Notes: a model not told the origin generated them from the sequence alone. A DNA stretch of 12,109 nucleotides from JBQTHI01 sp052390035 (GCA_052390035.1 JBQTHI010000104.1:1-12109); one strand, 5' to 3'; counted from the stretch's first letter, positions 1-8,680 are shown. Translations and numbers: made by a program.

Positions 1-2908
1 CATCGATTGCGTACACGGTGCCGCTCTGGCTGCCGACATAAAGGAGGTCCCCGGCCAGCACCGGGGCGGTGGTGATCAGGTTGTCGGCGGCGAAGGGCTC
101 TTCCCAGGGCGAGATGAGCAGACCCTCTGCGCTTTCCCAGAGCGAGCCTTCGAGCGAGAGCGCCACCAGCAATCTGCTCTCAACCAGGTACAAGGTGTCG
201 GGGGTGGCGACCGGTCCGAGTCGCATTGGCTCCGAGGCCGGGTAGAAGGATGAATAGCCGTCGGCCGGCGTTCCGCAGGCGCCGGCGGCAAACGCGTGCG
301 TGCCGGGCGGCGTTTCCAAGCCGACGAACAAGACCTGGTCGGTCACGACCGGGTTGGCAACGGCCGTTCCGACCAGCTCCACCGGGCTCTCACAGACAGG
401 AACGCCGGTTTCCGCCGAGACCGAATACAGCAGGCCTTCGCGGGCTGCGGCATAAACGATGCCCTTCGATTCGGCCGGAGAACCAAGAAAGCTGCCCTCG
501 GTGTCGAGTCGCCAGACTTCGTGACCCAGGGCAAGGTCGAGGGCGATGAGGTCGCCTTCGGTGGTTGCAAATACGGCTAGGGGGCCGGCGATCAGGGGTG
601 CTCCCCGCACATGTCCGATTGGGGTCTGCCAGCTAGGAGAACCGCTTCGCAGGGCGTTGTAGGCGTAGGCAACGCCATCGTTGGTGACGAACACCAGCGC
701 CGGATCGGGTTGGACGTCTCCCAAGGTGGCGGGTAACCCCACCGCCAGATCTGAGGTTATTGCCCCCTCGGCCTGCACCGTGAGGTTGAGAAGCTGGGAG
801 GTCAGATCGAGCCCGTAGACGATGTTCTCTTCGGTGGCCACGTATCCGTATGGACCCTGGGCAATCGCCGAGCTGACGATGCTCGCTCCCGGTGTTTCCC
901 TCCAGTAGTAACCCGTCATGTTGCGGAATCCGCCCTCCGCCGTCCCTACTCTGGCGGCCCCCCCTCTCACCGCGAAGTTGCCGGTGATGCGGGTCTCGGG
1001 GGCGGGCACCTGAGTCTCCTCGATGGCCAGGACCGCAGCTGTGGTTGTGGTGCGGGAGGTGGTAGTGGTGCTCGGGGGAGGCGGGGTCAGAACGTTGACC
1101 GCCACCGCGGCCGAGGCCACCGCCAGGGCGGCCACCCCGACGATTCCCGCTGCGACCTGCCAGACCGGTCGGCGGCGCCGTCGGGGCCTGACCAGGCCGG
1201 CGGCTCTGCGCTGAGCCGGGCTGAGAACAAAGTCGCCGGCGAGACCCGCAGTTTCCATCGCCTGATCGATCCGGGAGCGGAGCAAAGCGACGTCCTCATC
1301 GCTGACCACCCCCGCCGATTCCATGGCCTTGGCCGCCTCGGGTAACCCGAGGAACCCGGGCAGCCAATCGGGTGGAAGGTTGTGGAGCCCCGCCGTCACC
1401 GTTACGGCCAGCGGGTCGTCCCACAACTTCCCGGCATCTATCGCCTTCCCGGCCTGAACCACGTTTCCGATCTGCATGGCCAGCGCCGCAGCCTCGGCGG
1501 CCAGTTCGGGGTCCTTGTCACGGCGCGCCCGCACCGTCATCAACTCCACCGCCGCTCCCAACCAGCGGCTCTGGAGGAGCCGGTCGGTGAGGTCTACGGC
1601 CCGGTTGTGGTCCCAGGTGTCGGCCAGTTCCAGCTGCAGGGCTTCGATCCGGCTCCGCCAGCGAAGCCCGTCCCCGCCGGCGGGGGTGGCGGTCAGGGCC
1701 AGGTCAGCCTCGGCTCGGGCCTCACCGGCCCATCCGCCGGCCCAGAGCGCCCGGGCTCGCAGGTAGCGGGTCGCATTCTCCCAGGCGGGCAGGCGCTCGA
1801 GCGAGTCGGCAAGGGCGGCATCGGCCGCCTCCAGCGCGGCCTCGGCCCGATCGAAGAGCAGCGCGCCCTCCGCCTGGCCCATATGGGCGATCATCTTGGC
1901 GGCGGTGGCGTCCACCCTGGCGGCGGTGGCTAAAGCCTGTCGGGCCGTTTCATCGGCCTGGTCGGGCCGACCGCTGCCATACAGGGCGCGGGCCAGATAG
2001 GCCTGATTGCTGGCCAATGACGCTTCTCCTTCAAGCGTCCCTGCTTTCTCCACGAGGCCGGCAAAGTCCATCTCTGCTTGACGGGTGTTTCCCTGATCGA
2101 GCTCCACCCAGGCGCGGTTGAGGCGGCCGTAGAAAAGTTGGACTTCGGAGCCGTGAGCCTCCAGCAGAGCCGTGCCTTTCTGAAGAGCGGCCTCGGCCTC
2201 GGCGGCGAATCCGAGCCGCGACAGCTCCCGGCCGTGAAAGGTGAGGAGCGATCCCAATTTGGCCAGCGAGCCAAGCGATGCCGCCGCCGATTCGGCCAGC
2301 GCCACCCAGCGCTCGGACTCTTGCGGATGTTGGCGGTCATCGGCTACCGCCGCGGCGAAACCCAGGGCGTCCACCAAGTGTTCGCCCCTTAACAACCTGA
2401 CAGCCTTCTCCACCTCGGTTCGGGCCTCGGTCGACCTTCCCGCCGATCGGTGGAGCATGGCCAGCTGAAGGAGGAGGTCGCCTTCGGCTTCGCCGCCTTC
2501 GAGACCGGCCGCCTCTAACGACTGCAAGGCCAGATCGATGAGTTCGGTGCGCTCGGCGTCGTGGCGCCTGTGGTCACGGGCCAGCGCCGCCCGGCTCAGG
2601 ACCACCCACGCCTCCTCCGCCCGGCCCGCCTTCAACAAGAGTCGCCCGGCGACAACCGGCCCGGCTTCGAGGACCTCGGCCAGGCGGCCCGCCAGATAGG
2701 CACCGACCGCCGGGCTGACCTCCACGGTTTGGTCGGAGGCGAGCGCATAACCCGTACCCGACTCGATAACCGCGCCGGCCTTTTGCAGCTCAGCGGCGGC
2801 CGCCATGACTTCGCCCGGTGGGATTTCCAATGCTTTCGCGGCCGCCGCCACCGAAACCGGGACTCCGGCGATCGAAAGTAGCGAGAGGAGATCTTGAGGA
2901 GCCGCCAC
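1..2908 (-). CDS. Membrane-anchored TPR-type protein with outer PQQ-like beta-propeller (3' end beyond window)
   Basis: One reading frame on the minus strand has no stop from the left edge up to about 3076, far too long for chance. Starting at GTG 2908 it gives about 969 codons before leaving the window. Residues 1-75 look like a winged-helix repeat (begins VAAPQDLLSLLSIAGVPV). Residues about 80-540 are Ala/Leu/Glu-rich helical repeats of TPR type. A basic run R576-R580 precedes one hydrophobic segment (about 582-606), then a linker rich in Pro and Thr (PPPPSTTTTSRTTTT). After about residue 640 come beta-rich repeats typical of PQQ propellers, such as LLYVGSQSGTVYAID at the edge and DLIALDLALGHEVW near 780. 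By the positive-inside rule the TPR part is cytoplasmic and the propeller outside. The function is unknown. The N-terminus recalls the region after the ATPase of STAND/LuxR-type regulators, but no ATPase is present. An alternative start is GTG 3025, which would overlap the proposed mfd start. No clear Shine-Dalgarno precedes either. Confidence 0.8.
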   Translation of the reverse strand, partial: MAAPQDLLSLLSIAGVPVSVAAAAKALEIPPGEVMAAAAELQKAGAVIESGTGYALASDQTVEVSPAVGAYLAGRLAEVLEAGPVVAGRLLLKAGRAEEAWVVLSRAALARDHRRHDAERTELIDLALQSLEAAGLEGGEAEGDLLLQLAMLHRSAGRSTEARTEVEKAVRLLRGEHLVDALGFAAAVADDRQHPQESERWVALAESAAASLGSLAKLGSLLTFHGRELSRLGFAAEAEAALQKGTALLEAHGSEVQLFYGRLNRAWVELDQGNTRQAEMDFAGLVEKAGTLEGEASLASNQAYLARALYGSGRPDQADETARQALATAARVDATAAKMIAHMGQAEGALLFDRAEAALEAADAALADSLERLPAWENATRYLRARALWAGGWAGEARAEADLALTATPAGGDGLRWRSRIEALQLELADTWDHNRAVDLTDRLLQSRWLGAAVELMTVRARRDKDPELAAEAAALAMQIGNVVQAGKAIDAGKLWDDPLAVTVTAGLHNLPPDWLPGFLGLPEAAKAMESAGVVSDEDVALLRSRIDQAMETAGLAGDFVLSPAQRRAAGLVRPRRRRRPVWQVAAGIVGVAALAVASAAVAVNVLTPPPPSTTTTSRTTTTAAVLAIEETQVPAPETRITGNFAVRGGAARVGTAEGGFRNMTGYYWRETPGASIVSSAIAQGPYGYVATEENIVYGLDLTSQLLNLTVQAEGAITSDLAVGLPATLGDVQPDPALVFVTNDGVAYAYNALRSGSPSWQTPIGHVRGAPLIAGPLAVFATTEGDLIALDLALGHEVWRLDTEGSFLGSPAESKGIVYAAAREGLLYSVSAETGVPVCESPVELVGTAVANPVVTDQVLFVGLETPPGTHAFAAGACGTPADGYSSFYPASEPMRLGPVATPDTLYLVESRLLVALSLEGSLWESAEGLLISPWEEPFAADNLITTAPVLAGDLLYVGSQSGTVYAID

Positions 2909-3008
2909 GGGCGGGCAGTTTGGCAGGACGGCGGCGAGAAGCGCAGTCGAAAGCCGTACCCTTTTGGGGGTGCGCTGTTTACAGAAACCGATCCAGGGCT
3001 GATCGACG
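2909..3008. other. Divergent intergenic gap between the TPR/propeller gene and mfd
   Basis: About 100 bases lie between the two proposed start codons, so promoters for both genes should be here or just inside the coding ends. I see no convincing -10/-35 pair on either strand. A weak AGGG (2995-2998) lies 10 bases before the mfd GTG. The minus frame stays open through this gap, so its emptiness depends on the start chosen for that gene. Confidence 0.4.
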
Positions 3009-6000
3009 GTGAAACGATCACTCACCGTTGGATCGTTATCGCCTCCCTTGGCCGGTTTGATGGAGAGGTGGAAGGGCTACGCGTTCCCTTCCCGGCGTTG
3101 GGTGGTCGGCGCCGGAGCAAGAGCTTTTGCTCTTGCCGGCCTGGCACTCGAGTCGCCCCTGCTGGCGGTGGTTCCTTCCGAGCGTGACGCCGAGGAACTT
3201 TTCGAGGATGTCGGCCTATTCACCGAGGTCTGGCTCGTCCCGGCGTGGGAGACGCTTCCGTTTGAGCATATGTCGCCGAACCTGGCGACCATGGCACATC
3301 GCGCCGAGGCTCGGTTTGAGATCAACCGGGCGGTGCCAGGGACGGTCGTGGTGGCATCGGTGCGGGCGGCGATGCAGCGGCTCAGCCCCTCGGCTCCGGA
3401 TCCCGTCGCGATCATGCGAGGGGACGAGGTGTCGTTACCCGAACTACGCAGGACCCTGGCGAATCTTGGCTACGAACGCACCGATCGGGTCGAGGCGCGG
3501 GGCGAATTCGCGGTGCGGGGCGGCATCCTCGACCTGTTCCCCGCACAAGGAAGCGGGGCTGTTCGAATCGATCTCCTCGGGGACACCGTCGACGACATGC
3601 GGGAGTTTTCGGTGGCCTCGCAGAGGTCGACCGATCCCATCGACGAGGTGTTGGCGTACCCGGCGAGGGAGTTCCGACCCGAAGACGAAGTCAGGCGACA
3701 GGCTCGTGACCTGGTCCGTTCCGAACCGTGGGCGGCGAGCACCTGGGAGCGACTGGCCGAGGGCCAGCTGTTCTCCGGGATGGAGTCATGGCTGCCATGG
3801 GTGGCCGAGCCGCGATCTCTGCTCGATGAGATCCCAGATGGTATGAGGCTCGTTTTGATCGAACCGGCACGCGGTGGTGACCGGGCCAGGGATTTGATCC
3901 AAGAGGAGGAGGAGTTGGCCGCCGCTCTGGCGGATACCTGGGGGAGCGGCGCGCCTGAGGCCGGTCGGCACCCGTCGCTCCACATCGAACTAAATCTGGA
4001 AGACGCCCTGGAGATGCCCTCCGTGCCCGTAGCCCCGGGCGACGCCACCTTCGAGCTCATCGGGTTTGACGCCACCCCAGGTGATGCCCGCTCGGTCGCG
4101 ATGGCGGTCGATCGCCTCCAGCGGCGCGAGGTCGATGTGGTCATCGCCATGGACGGGGCCGCCGCTGCCGAGCGGGTTGGGCGGTTGCTGGGTGAAGAAG
4201 GTGTGTCACCGGCGACAATCCCGATCGGGATTCATCGCGGTTTTGTCACTACCGCCCTCGGGGTGGCGGTGCTGGGAGAGCAGGAGATCGCCGGTCGACG
4301 CCGTGCCCATCGGACCCCGGCCCGCCGGCGGGCGGAGACCCCCATCACCTACGCCGACCTCACCCAAGGCGACTACGTGGTTCATCAGCGCCACGGCATC
4401 GGTCACTTCGAGGGCCTGGTCGCCAGGACCATGGCGGGCGTGGAGAGGGACTACCTGGTCATCGCCTACGCCGGTGAAGACCGGCTGTATGTTCCCACCG
4501 ACCAGTTGGCTTCGGTGAAGAAGTACACCGGGGGAGAGGCTCCCCGCGTTTCTCGTATGGGGGGCAGGGACTGGTCCGAGACTAAGGACCGAGTACGGCG
4601 GGCGGTGGCGGCGGTGGCCGAAGAGGTGGTCAGGCTTCATCGGGCGAGGGCCCGGGCCAGCGGTTATGCCTTCGCCCCCGACACTCCATGGCAGCGAGAG
4701 ATGGAGTCGTTTTTCCCGTATGAGGAGACGCCCGACCAGCTCACCGCCATTGCCGACGTAAAAGGTGACATGGAGGGGGAAAAGCCGATGGACCGGCTGG
4801 TGTTCGGGGACGTGGGCTACGGCAAGACCGAGGTGGCCATCCGCGCCGCTTTCAAAGCGGTGAACGCCGGCAAACAGGTGGTGGTGCTATGTCCCACCAC
4901 CCTGCTCGCCCAGCAGCATCACCAGACATTTTCGGATCGCTTCGATCCTTATCCGGTCAGGGTCGAGGTGTTGTCCCGGTTCCTCACCAACCGCCAGCAG
5001 CAGAGGGTGGTGGAGGCGATCGCCACCGGCGAAGCTGATGTGGTCATAGCAACGCACCGCGTTCTTTCGGAAGACGTTCGATGGAAGAGCCTGGGCTTGG
5101 TCGTCATCGACGAGGAGCAACGATTCGGTGTTGCAGCCAAGGACCAGCTTCGCCGGCTCAAAGTGGGGGTGGATGTACTGACTCTCACGGCCACACCGAT
5201 TCCTCGCACCCTCGAGATGGCCCTGACCGGTATCCGGGAGGTCAGTCACATTCGCACCCCTCCCGAAGACCGTCATCCCATCCTCACTTACGTCGGGCCT
5301 TTCGACCACCAGGCGGTCTCGGCTGCCATCCGCCGGGAGTTATTGCGGGACGGACAGGTCTTCTACGTGCACAACCGGGTCGCCTCGATCGACCAGGCGC
5401 TGGCCGGACTTCGGAACCTTGTACCCGATGCTCGCTATGTCGTAGCACACGGTCAGATGTCGGAAGGTCAGCTCGAACAGGTCATGCTCGATTTCTGGAA
5501 TCGCGAATACGACGTAATGGTGGCGACCACGATCATCGAGTCGGGCCTCGACCTTCCCCAGGTGAACACGCTGGTGGTTGAACGAGCCGACCTGTTGGGT
5601 CTTGCCCAGCTCTACCAACTTCGCGGTCGGGTGGGGAGATCGAGCCAGCGGGCCTATGCCTATCTTTTTCATCCCGCCGAGCAGAGGATTGGCGAGGAGG
5701 CTCATCGCCGTTTGGAGGCAATCGGGGAGGCGACCGATCTTGGCTCCGGTTTTCACCTGGCCTTGAAAGATTTGGAAATCAGAGGCGCCGGGTCGATCCT
5801 CGGTGAGGTGCAGTCCGGGCACATTGCGGCTGTCGGATTTGACCTTTATGCCGATCTGGTCGCTGAGGCCGTGGCTCAGCTTGAAGGAACGGATGTCCCC
5901 TCGGTCGAGATCAAAGAGGTCAGGATCGAGGTACCGATCGATGCCCACCTGCCCGACGACTATGTCCCGGAGCAGGGTTTGCGCCTGGAGGCCTACCGCC

Positions 6001-6344
6001 GGCTGGCTACCGCCGTCGCACCCAACGAGGTAGATGATGTGGCCGCCGAGTGGCTCGACCGCTTTGGACCACTACCACCGGCGGCAGTCGCTCTGCTCGA
6101 CATCGCTCGTCTTCGGGTTGAGGCCTTGCGGGTCGGTCTCACCGAAGTTGTCAGGCTGAAGAGCGAGGTGCGGATGGCCCCGGTGAGTTTCCTGGCGAGC
6201 CAGGAGGTGCGGCTAGGACGACTCGCTCCGAAGGCGGTGACCCGGGACGGGGTGTTGTTCATTCCCGCCCCGGCCGACCTGGTCGAAGGTCTACTCACCT
6301 TCATTCGTGAAATGTGGCCGCCGCCTGAGCCACGGGCGGGATAA
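3009..6344 (+). CDS. mfd: Transcription-repair coupling factor Mfd
   Basis: Mfd is a cytoplasmic ATP-driven translocase that pushes stalled RNA polymerase off damaged DNA and recruits UvrA for nucleotide excision repair. The 1111-residue product is close to the usual 1100-1200. The N-terminal third resembles the UvrB-like module (WETLPFEHMSPNL, RGGILDLFP). A CarD-like RNA-polymerase-interacting domain begins near residue 449 (GDYVVHQRHGIGHFEG). Helicase motifs follow in order: Walker A GDVGYGKTE (K606), Walker B DEEQ (701-704), TATPIPRT (727-734) and QLRGRVGR (870-877). The last 150 or so residues fit the TRCF C-terminal domain. The start is uncertain: GTG 3009 gives the full frame, while TTG 3048, TTG 3057 or ATG 3060 would still leave a complete first domain (MERWKGYAFP). 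It is divergent from the TPR/propeller gene and is followed after 26 bases by the parvulin lipoprotein. Confidence 0.97.
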   Translation: MKRSLTVGSLSPPLAGLMERWKGYAFPSRRWVVGAGARAFALAGLALESPLLAVVPSERDAEELFEDVGLFTEVWLVPAWETLPFEHMSPNLATMAHRAEARFEINRAVPGTVVVASVRAAMQRLSPSAPDPVAIMRGDEVSLPELRRTLANLGYERTDRVEARGEFAVRGGILDLFPAQGSGAVRIDLLGDTVDDMREFSVASQRSTDPIDEVLAYPAREFRPEDEVRRQARDLVRSEPWAASTWERLAEGQLFSGMESWLPWVAEPRSLLDEIPDGMRLVLIEPARGGDRARDLIQEEEELAAALADTWGSGAPEAGRHPSLHIELNLEDALEMPSVPVAPGDATFELIGFDATPGDARSVAMAVDRLQRREVDVVIAMDGAAAAERVGRLLGEEGVSPATIPIGIHRGFVTTALGVAVLGEQEIAGRRRAHRTPARRRAETPITYADLTQGDYVVHQRHGIGHFEGLVARTMAGVERDYLVIAYAGEDRLYVPTDQLASVKKYTGGEAPRVSRMGGRDWSETKDRVRRAVAAVAEEVVRLHRARARASGYAFAPDTPWQREMESFFPYEETPDQLTAIADVKGDMEGEKPMDRLVFGDVGYGKTEVAIRAAFKAVNAGKQVVVLCPTTLLAQQHHQTFSDRFDPYPVRVEVLSRFLTNRQQQRVVEAIATGEADVVIATHRVLSEDVRWKSLGLVVIDEEQRFGVAAKDQLRRLKVGVDVLTLTATPIPRTLEMALTGIREVSHIRTPPEDRHPILTYVGPFDHQAVSAAIRRELLRDGQVFYVHNRVASIDQALAGLRNLVPDARYVVAHGQMSEGQLEQVMLDFWNREYDVMVATTIIESGLDLPQVNTLVVERADLLGLAQLYQLRGRVGRSSQRAYAYLFHPAEQRIGEEAHRRLEAIGEATDLGSGFHLALKDLEIRGAGSILGEVQSGHIAAVGFDLYADLVAEAVAQLEGTDVPSVEIKEVRIEVPIDAHLPDDYVPEQGLRLEAYRRLATAVAPNEVDDVAAEWLDRFGPLPPAAVALLDIARLRVEALRVGLTEVVRLKSEVRMAPVSFLASQEVRLGRLAPKAVTRDGVLFIPAPADLVEGLLTFIREMWPPPEPRAG

Positions 6345-6358
6345 GCGAGCGCTATCGC

Positions 6359-6364
6359 TACGAT
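6359..6364 (+). promoter_or_regulatory. Candidate -10 element (TACGAT) for a leaderless transcript of the parvulin lipoprotein
   Basis: TACGAT matches the actinobacterial -10 pattern TANNNT. It ends 6 bases before the GTG at 6371, so transcription would begin at or next to the start codon. No Shine-Dalgarno is visible between the mfd stop and that GTG, which agrees with a leaderless mRNA. No good -35 box is seen at 16-18 bases upstream, so this is an inference from position. Confidence 0.4.
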
Positions 6365-6370
6365 CGCGCC

Positions 6371-7276
6371 GTGCGGAAATCCCTCATCGGACTACTGGTT
6401 CTCGCCGCGTGCGGAGGTGGGTCGAGCGGTTTACCGGCTGCCACGGTGAACGGGGTCAACATCACCGTCGGGGACATCCAGGCGATGCGTATCACCGAAG
6501 CCGCCAGAGTCAGCAAAGCCGACTTCGCCAAAGACCTAACCGACGCCATCATCAACCAGATCGTGGTCGGAGCAGTCAAAGAAGCTTTCTCCATCGAACC
6601 GACCGAGGCCGAGGTCGACGCCAAGGTTGCTGAGTTGAGCACCGAGATTGAGGGTTCACAAGGAGTGTCCGTCGAAGAGTTCTTCAACAGTCGGAGTCTT
6701 CCGGTCAATCGGCTCGATGTAATCGCCACCCAGCAACTGATCCGGGATCAGCTTCAGCAGCAGTTCATCGACCAGGCGGTCCCCGCCTCCGATGAAGATG
6801 CTCGCCTCTTGCTGACGAGTGACCCGGTCGGACGTACCACCGCATGCGTTCGGCACATCCTGGTCGCCAGCGAAGGCGATGCGATCGACGCCAAGACACG
6901 GAGCGAGGCTGGCGAAGACTTCGCGGCGCTGGCGAGCGAAGTCAGTACCGACGGCACCGCCGCCAACGGGGGAGATCTGGGGTGCCAGTCGCTAGGCGTG
7001 TACGTCCCTGAGTTCGCCGAAGCTGCTTACGAGGCGGAGATTGGTTCCGTCACCGACCCGATTGAGAGCCAGTTCGGGTGGCATTTGATCCTGGTCGAGT
7101 CGCGGGAGGAGCCTTCGCTTGCCCAGCTCAGAGATGAAATTGATTTCGGCAGAGTCAGCCAGCTCATCGACGGTTGGTTACGTGAAACCGTCAATGACGC
7201 CGAGGTCGAGGTGGAGCCGCAGTATGGGGTTTGGGTGACCGACCCCACTCCGCAGGTGATTCCCCCCTCCGGCTAG
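6371..7276 (+). CDS. Parvulin-type peptidyl-prolyl isomerase lipoprotein (SurA/PrsA-like)
   Basis: This is a predicted lipid-anchored foldase outside the cell membrane, catalysing cis-trans isomerisation at proline bonds in exported proteins. The 301-residue product begins with a very short lipoprotein signal (MRKSLIGLLVLAAC) with lipobox LAAC and Cys14 as the lipidation site. Residues 25-140 form a helical SurA-N-like chaperone region starting with ATVNGVNITVGDI. The parvulin domain spans about 156-245. It has the RHILV strand (H162), DFAALASEVSTDG, the GGDLG turn (200-204), the PEFAEAAYE segment and FGWHLI (H238). Cys159 and Cys205 are the only other cysteines and could form a disulfide. 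A Pro-containing tail follows. GTG 6371 is chosen because it gives a complete signal peptide directly. In M. tuberculosis a different lipoprotein gene, lpqU, lies in this neighbourhood, between mazG and eno. The specific clients are unknown. Confidence 0.88.
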   Translation: MRKSLIGLLVLAACGGGSSGLPAATVNGVNITVGDIQAMRITEAARVSKADFAKDLTDAIINQIVVGAVKEAFSIEPTEAEVDAKVAELSTEIEGSQGVSVEEFFNSRSLPVNRLDVIATQQLIRDQLQQQFIDQAVPASDEDARLLLTSDPVGRTTACVRHILVASEGDAIDAKTRSEAGEDFAALASEVSTDGTAANGGDLGCQSLGVYVPEFAEAAYEAEIGSVTDPIESQFGWHLILVESREEPSLAQLRDEIDFGRVSQLIDGWLRETVNDAEVEVEPQYGVWVTDPTPQVIPPSG

Positions 7277-7280
7277 GCAT

Positions 7281-8678
7281 ATGAAGATCATCGGTCTGGG
7301 CCCGGGGTCCCTCGACCGACTACCGGTGTCGGTCCTCGCCCTGCTCCTCGACCCTTCGACGACCGTCATCGTTCGCACGCTTGATCATCCGGCGGCCACC
7401 GAGTTGGCGCAGCGACGGCCAGTCCTCACCTGCGATGACCTTTACGCGGCTCCGACGTTCGAACAGGTCTATGAGGCGATCGCCCAACGGGTCGCAGCGG
7501 CTGCGGTGAAGGGCCCGACCATTTACGCCGTCCCTGGCAGTCCCCTGATCGGAGAGCTGGCGGTGCCGTTGATCCGGGCCAGGGTGACAGCAGAGATCGT
7601 CCCAGGCGAGTCGTTCGTCGACGCGGTTTTGGCGGCCGTGGGATACGACCCGCTCGACCGGGGGCTGCGAGTTCTCAACGGGCACGACCTGCCCGACCCC
7701 TTGCTTATCGACGGACCGACGATCGTCGCCCATCTCGATCTCCCTGTCGTCCTGGCTGAGGTGGCGGCTGCCCTGCAAAGAGTCGTGGCCGAAGGGTCGC
7801 AGGCGACGCTCGTGGTCGAGGCGGGCAGCGGCAAACAGCGCCTCATCACCACGACACTCGGCGAGGTCGACCCTGAACTCGCCGGAACGAGGACGTCGAT
7901 GTTTCTTGATCCAGAACCCGGAGGTGTGGTCGGCGTTCTCACCACCATGGCCCGGCTCCGCCGCGAGTGCCCGTGGGATCGCCGCCAGACCCATCAGAGC
8001 CTCGTCAAGAATTTGATCGAGGAATCCTTTGAGTTGGTTGAGGCGATCGCCGGGCTGCCCGACAGCCTGGGGGCAGTGGAGGACGAGTTGGGTGATGTCC
8101 TCCTCCAGGTGCTGTTCCACGCCGAGATCGCTTCGGAAGAATCGGGACTCGGCATCGAGGACGTCGCCGAGAATCTGCGTCAGAAGCTGGTCCGCCGCCA
8201 TCCCCACGTCTTTGGCGATGTCGAGGCCAAAACCCCCGAGCAGGTCAAGGCCAACTGGGAGCAGATCAAGCGTGACGAACGAGGTAACGCACCTTCATCG
8301 GCGCTCTCCGGGGTGGCGGCGGGGATGCCGGGACTCGAGCGGGCGGCCAAGCTGCAACGGAAGGCGGCCGCGGTGGGCTTCGACTGGCCGTCAGTCGGGC
8401 CGGTTTTCGACAAACTCGACGAGGAGATCGGCGAGCTACGCCGCGCCCTCGATGATCCGGTTCGCCGTGAGACCGAGCTGGGGGATGTGTTGTTCACCGC
8501 CGTCAACCTCGCCCGACATCTCACCATCGACCCCGAGCTTGCTCTCCGGCGGGCCATCGGTCGCTTCATCGAACGGTTCAAGGCGATGGAGGCGATGGGC
8601 CCGCTGGAGGGTTTGACCCTGTCACAGCTGGACCAAAGGTGGGAGCAGGTCAAGGCCGGTGGGCTAAACAGCGCATGA
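7281..8678 (+). CDS. mazG: MazG nucleoside triphosphate pyrophosphohydrolase fused to a tetrapyrrole-methylase-like domain (YabN type)
   Basis: MazG cleaves (d)NTPs to the monophosphate and pyrophosphate, removing damaged or excess nucleotides in the cytoplasm. The 465-residue product has the YabN layout. Residues 1-205 form a tetrapyrrole-methylase fold (IIGLGPGSLDRLP at the start, YAVPGSPLIGE at 82-92, VPGESFVDAVLAAVGYDP at 107-124). The first MazG domain starts near 220 with RLRRECPWDRRQTH and carries the metal-binding pattern EESFELVE (247-254) with EDELGD (267-272). The second, from about 350, has DEEIGEL (380-386) and ETELGD (397-402). The substrate of the methylase-like domain is not known in this family. 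The ATG lies 4 bases after the lipoprotein stop without a visible Shine-Dalgarno, suggesting coupled translation. The M. tuberculosis MazG lacks this methylase-like fusion, so the fusion is a lineage difference within the conserved cassette. Confidence 0.95.
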   Translation: MKIIGLGPGSLDRLPVSVLALLLDPSTTVIVRTLDHPAATELAQRRPVLTCDDLYAAPTFEQVYEAIAQRVAAAAVKGPTIYAVPGSPLIGELAVPLIRARVTAEIVPGESFVDAVLAAVGYDPLDRGLRVLNGHDLPDPLLIDGPTIVAHLDLPVVLAEVAAALQRVVAEGSQATLVVEAGSGKQRLITTTLGEVDPELAGTRTSMFLDPEPGGVVGVLTTMARLRRECPWDRRQTHQSLVKNLIEESFELVEAIAGLPDSLGAVEDELGDVLLQVLFHAEIASEESGLGIEDVAENLRQKLVRRHPHVFGDVEAKTPEQVKANWEQIKRDERGNAPSSALSGVAAGMPGLERAAKLQRKAAAVGFDWPSVGPVFDKLDEEIGELRRALDDPVRRETELGDVLFTAVNLARHLTIDPELALRRAIGRFIERFKAMEAMGPLEGLTLSQLDQRWEQVKAGGLNSA

Positions 8679-8680
8679 AC

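Noticed and set aside
1020..1090. Thr and Pro codon-rich stretch as a DNA tandem repeat or CRISPR-like element
   Set aside because: It is the coding sequence of the Pro/Thr linker after the membrane helix. The repetition is low-complexity protein, without regular spacers.
226..2881. Many short open frames on both strands across the first 3 kb, including a 183-codon + strand frame at 1382-1933
   Set aside because: They lie opposite or out of frame with the nearly 3-kb open minus frame that has recognisable repeats, membrane helix and propeller motifs. Their translations are Arg/Pro/Ser-rich shadow sequence typical of high-GC DNA.
2961..2985. TTGGGG and TACAGA as a promoter for mfd
   Set aside because: The spacing is only 10 bases and the -10 lacks the final T, so it does not fit a housekeeping promoter.
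7320..8207. Long 295-codon minus-strand frame inside mazG
   Set aside because: mazG on the + strand has clear family motifs throughout. The antisense frame has no recognisable domain and is a high-GC artefact.
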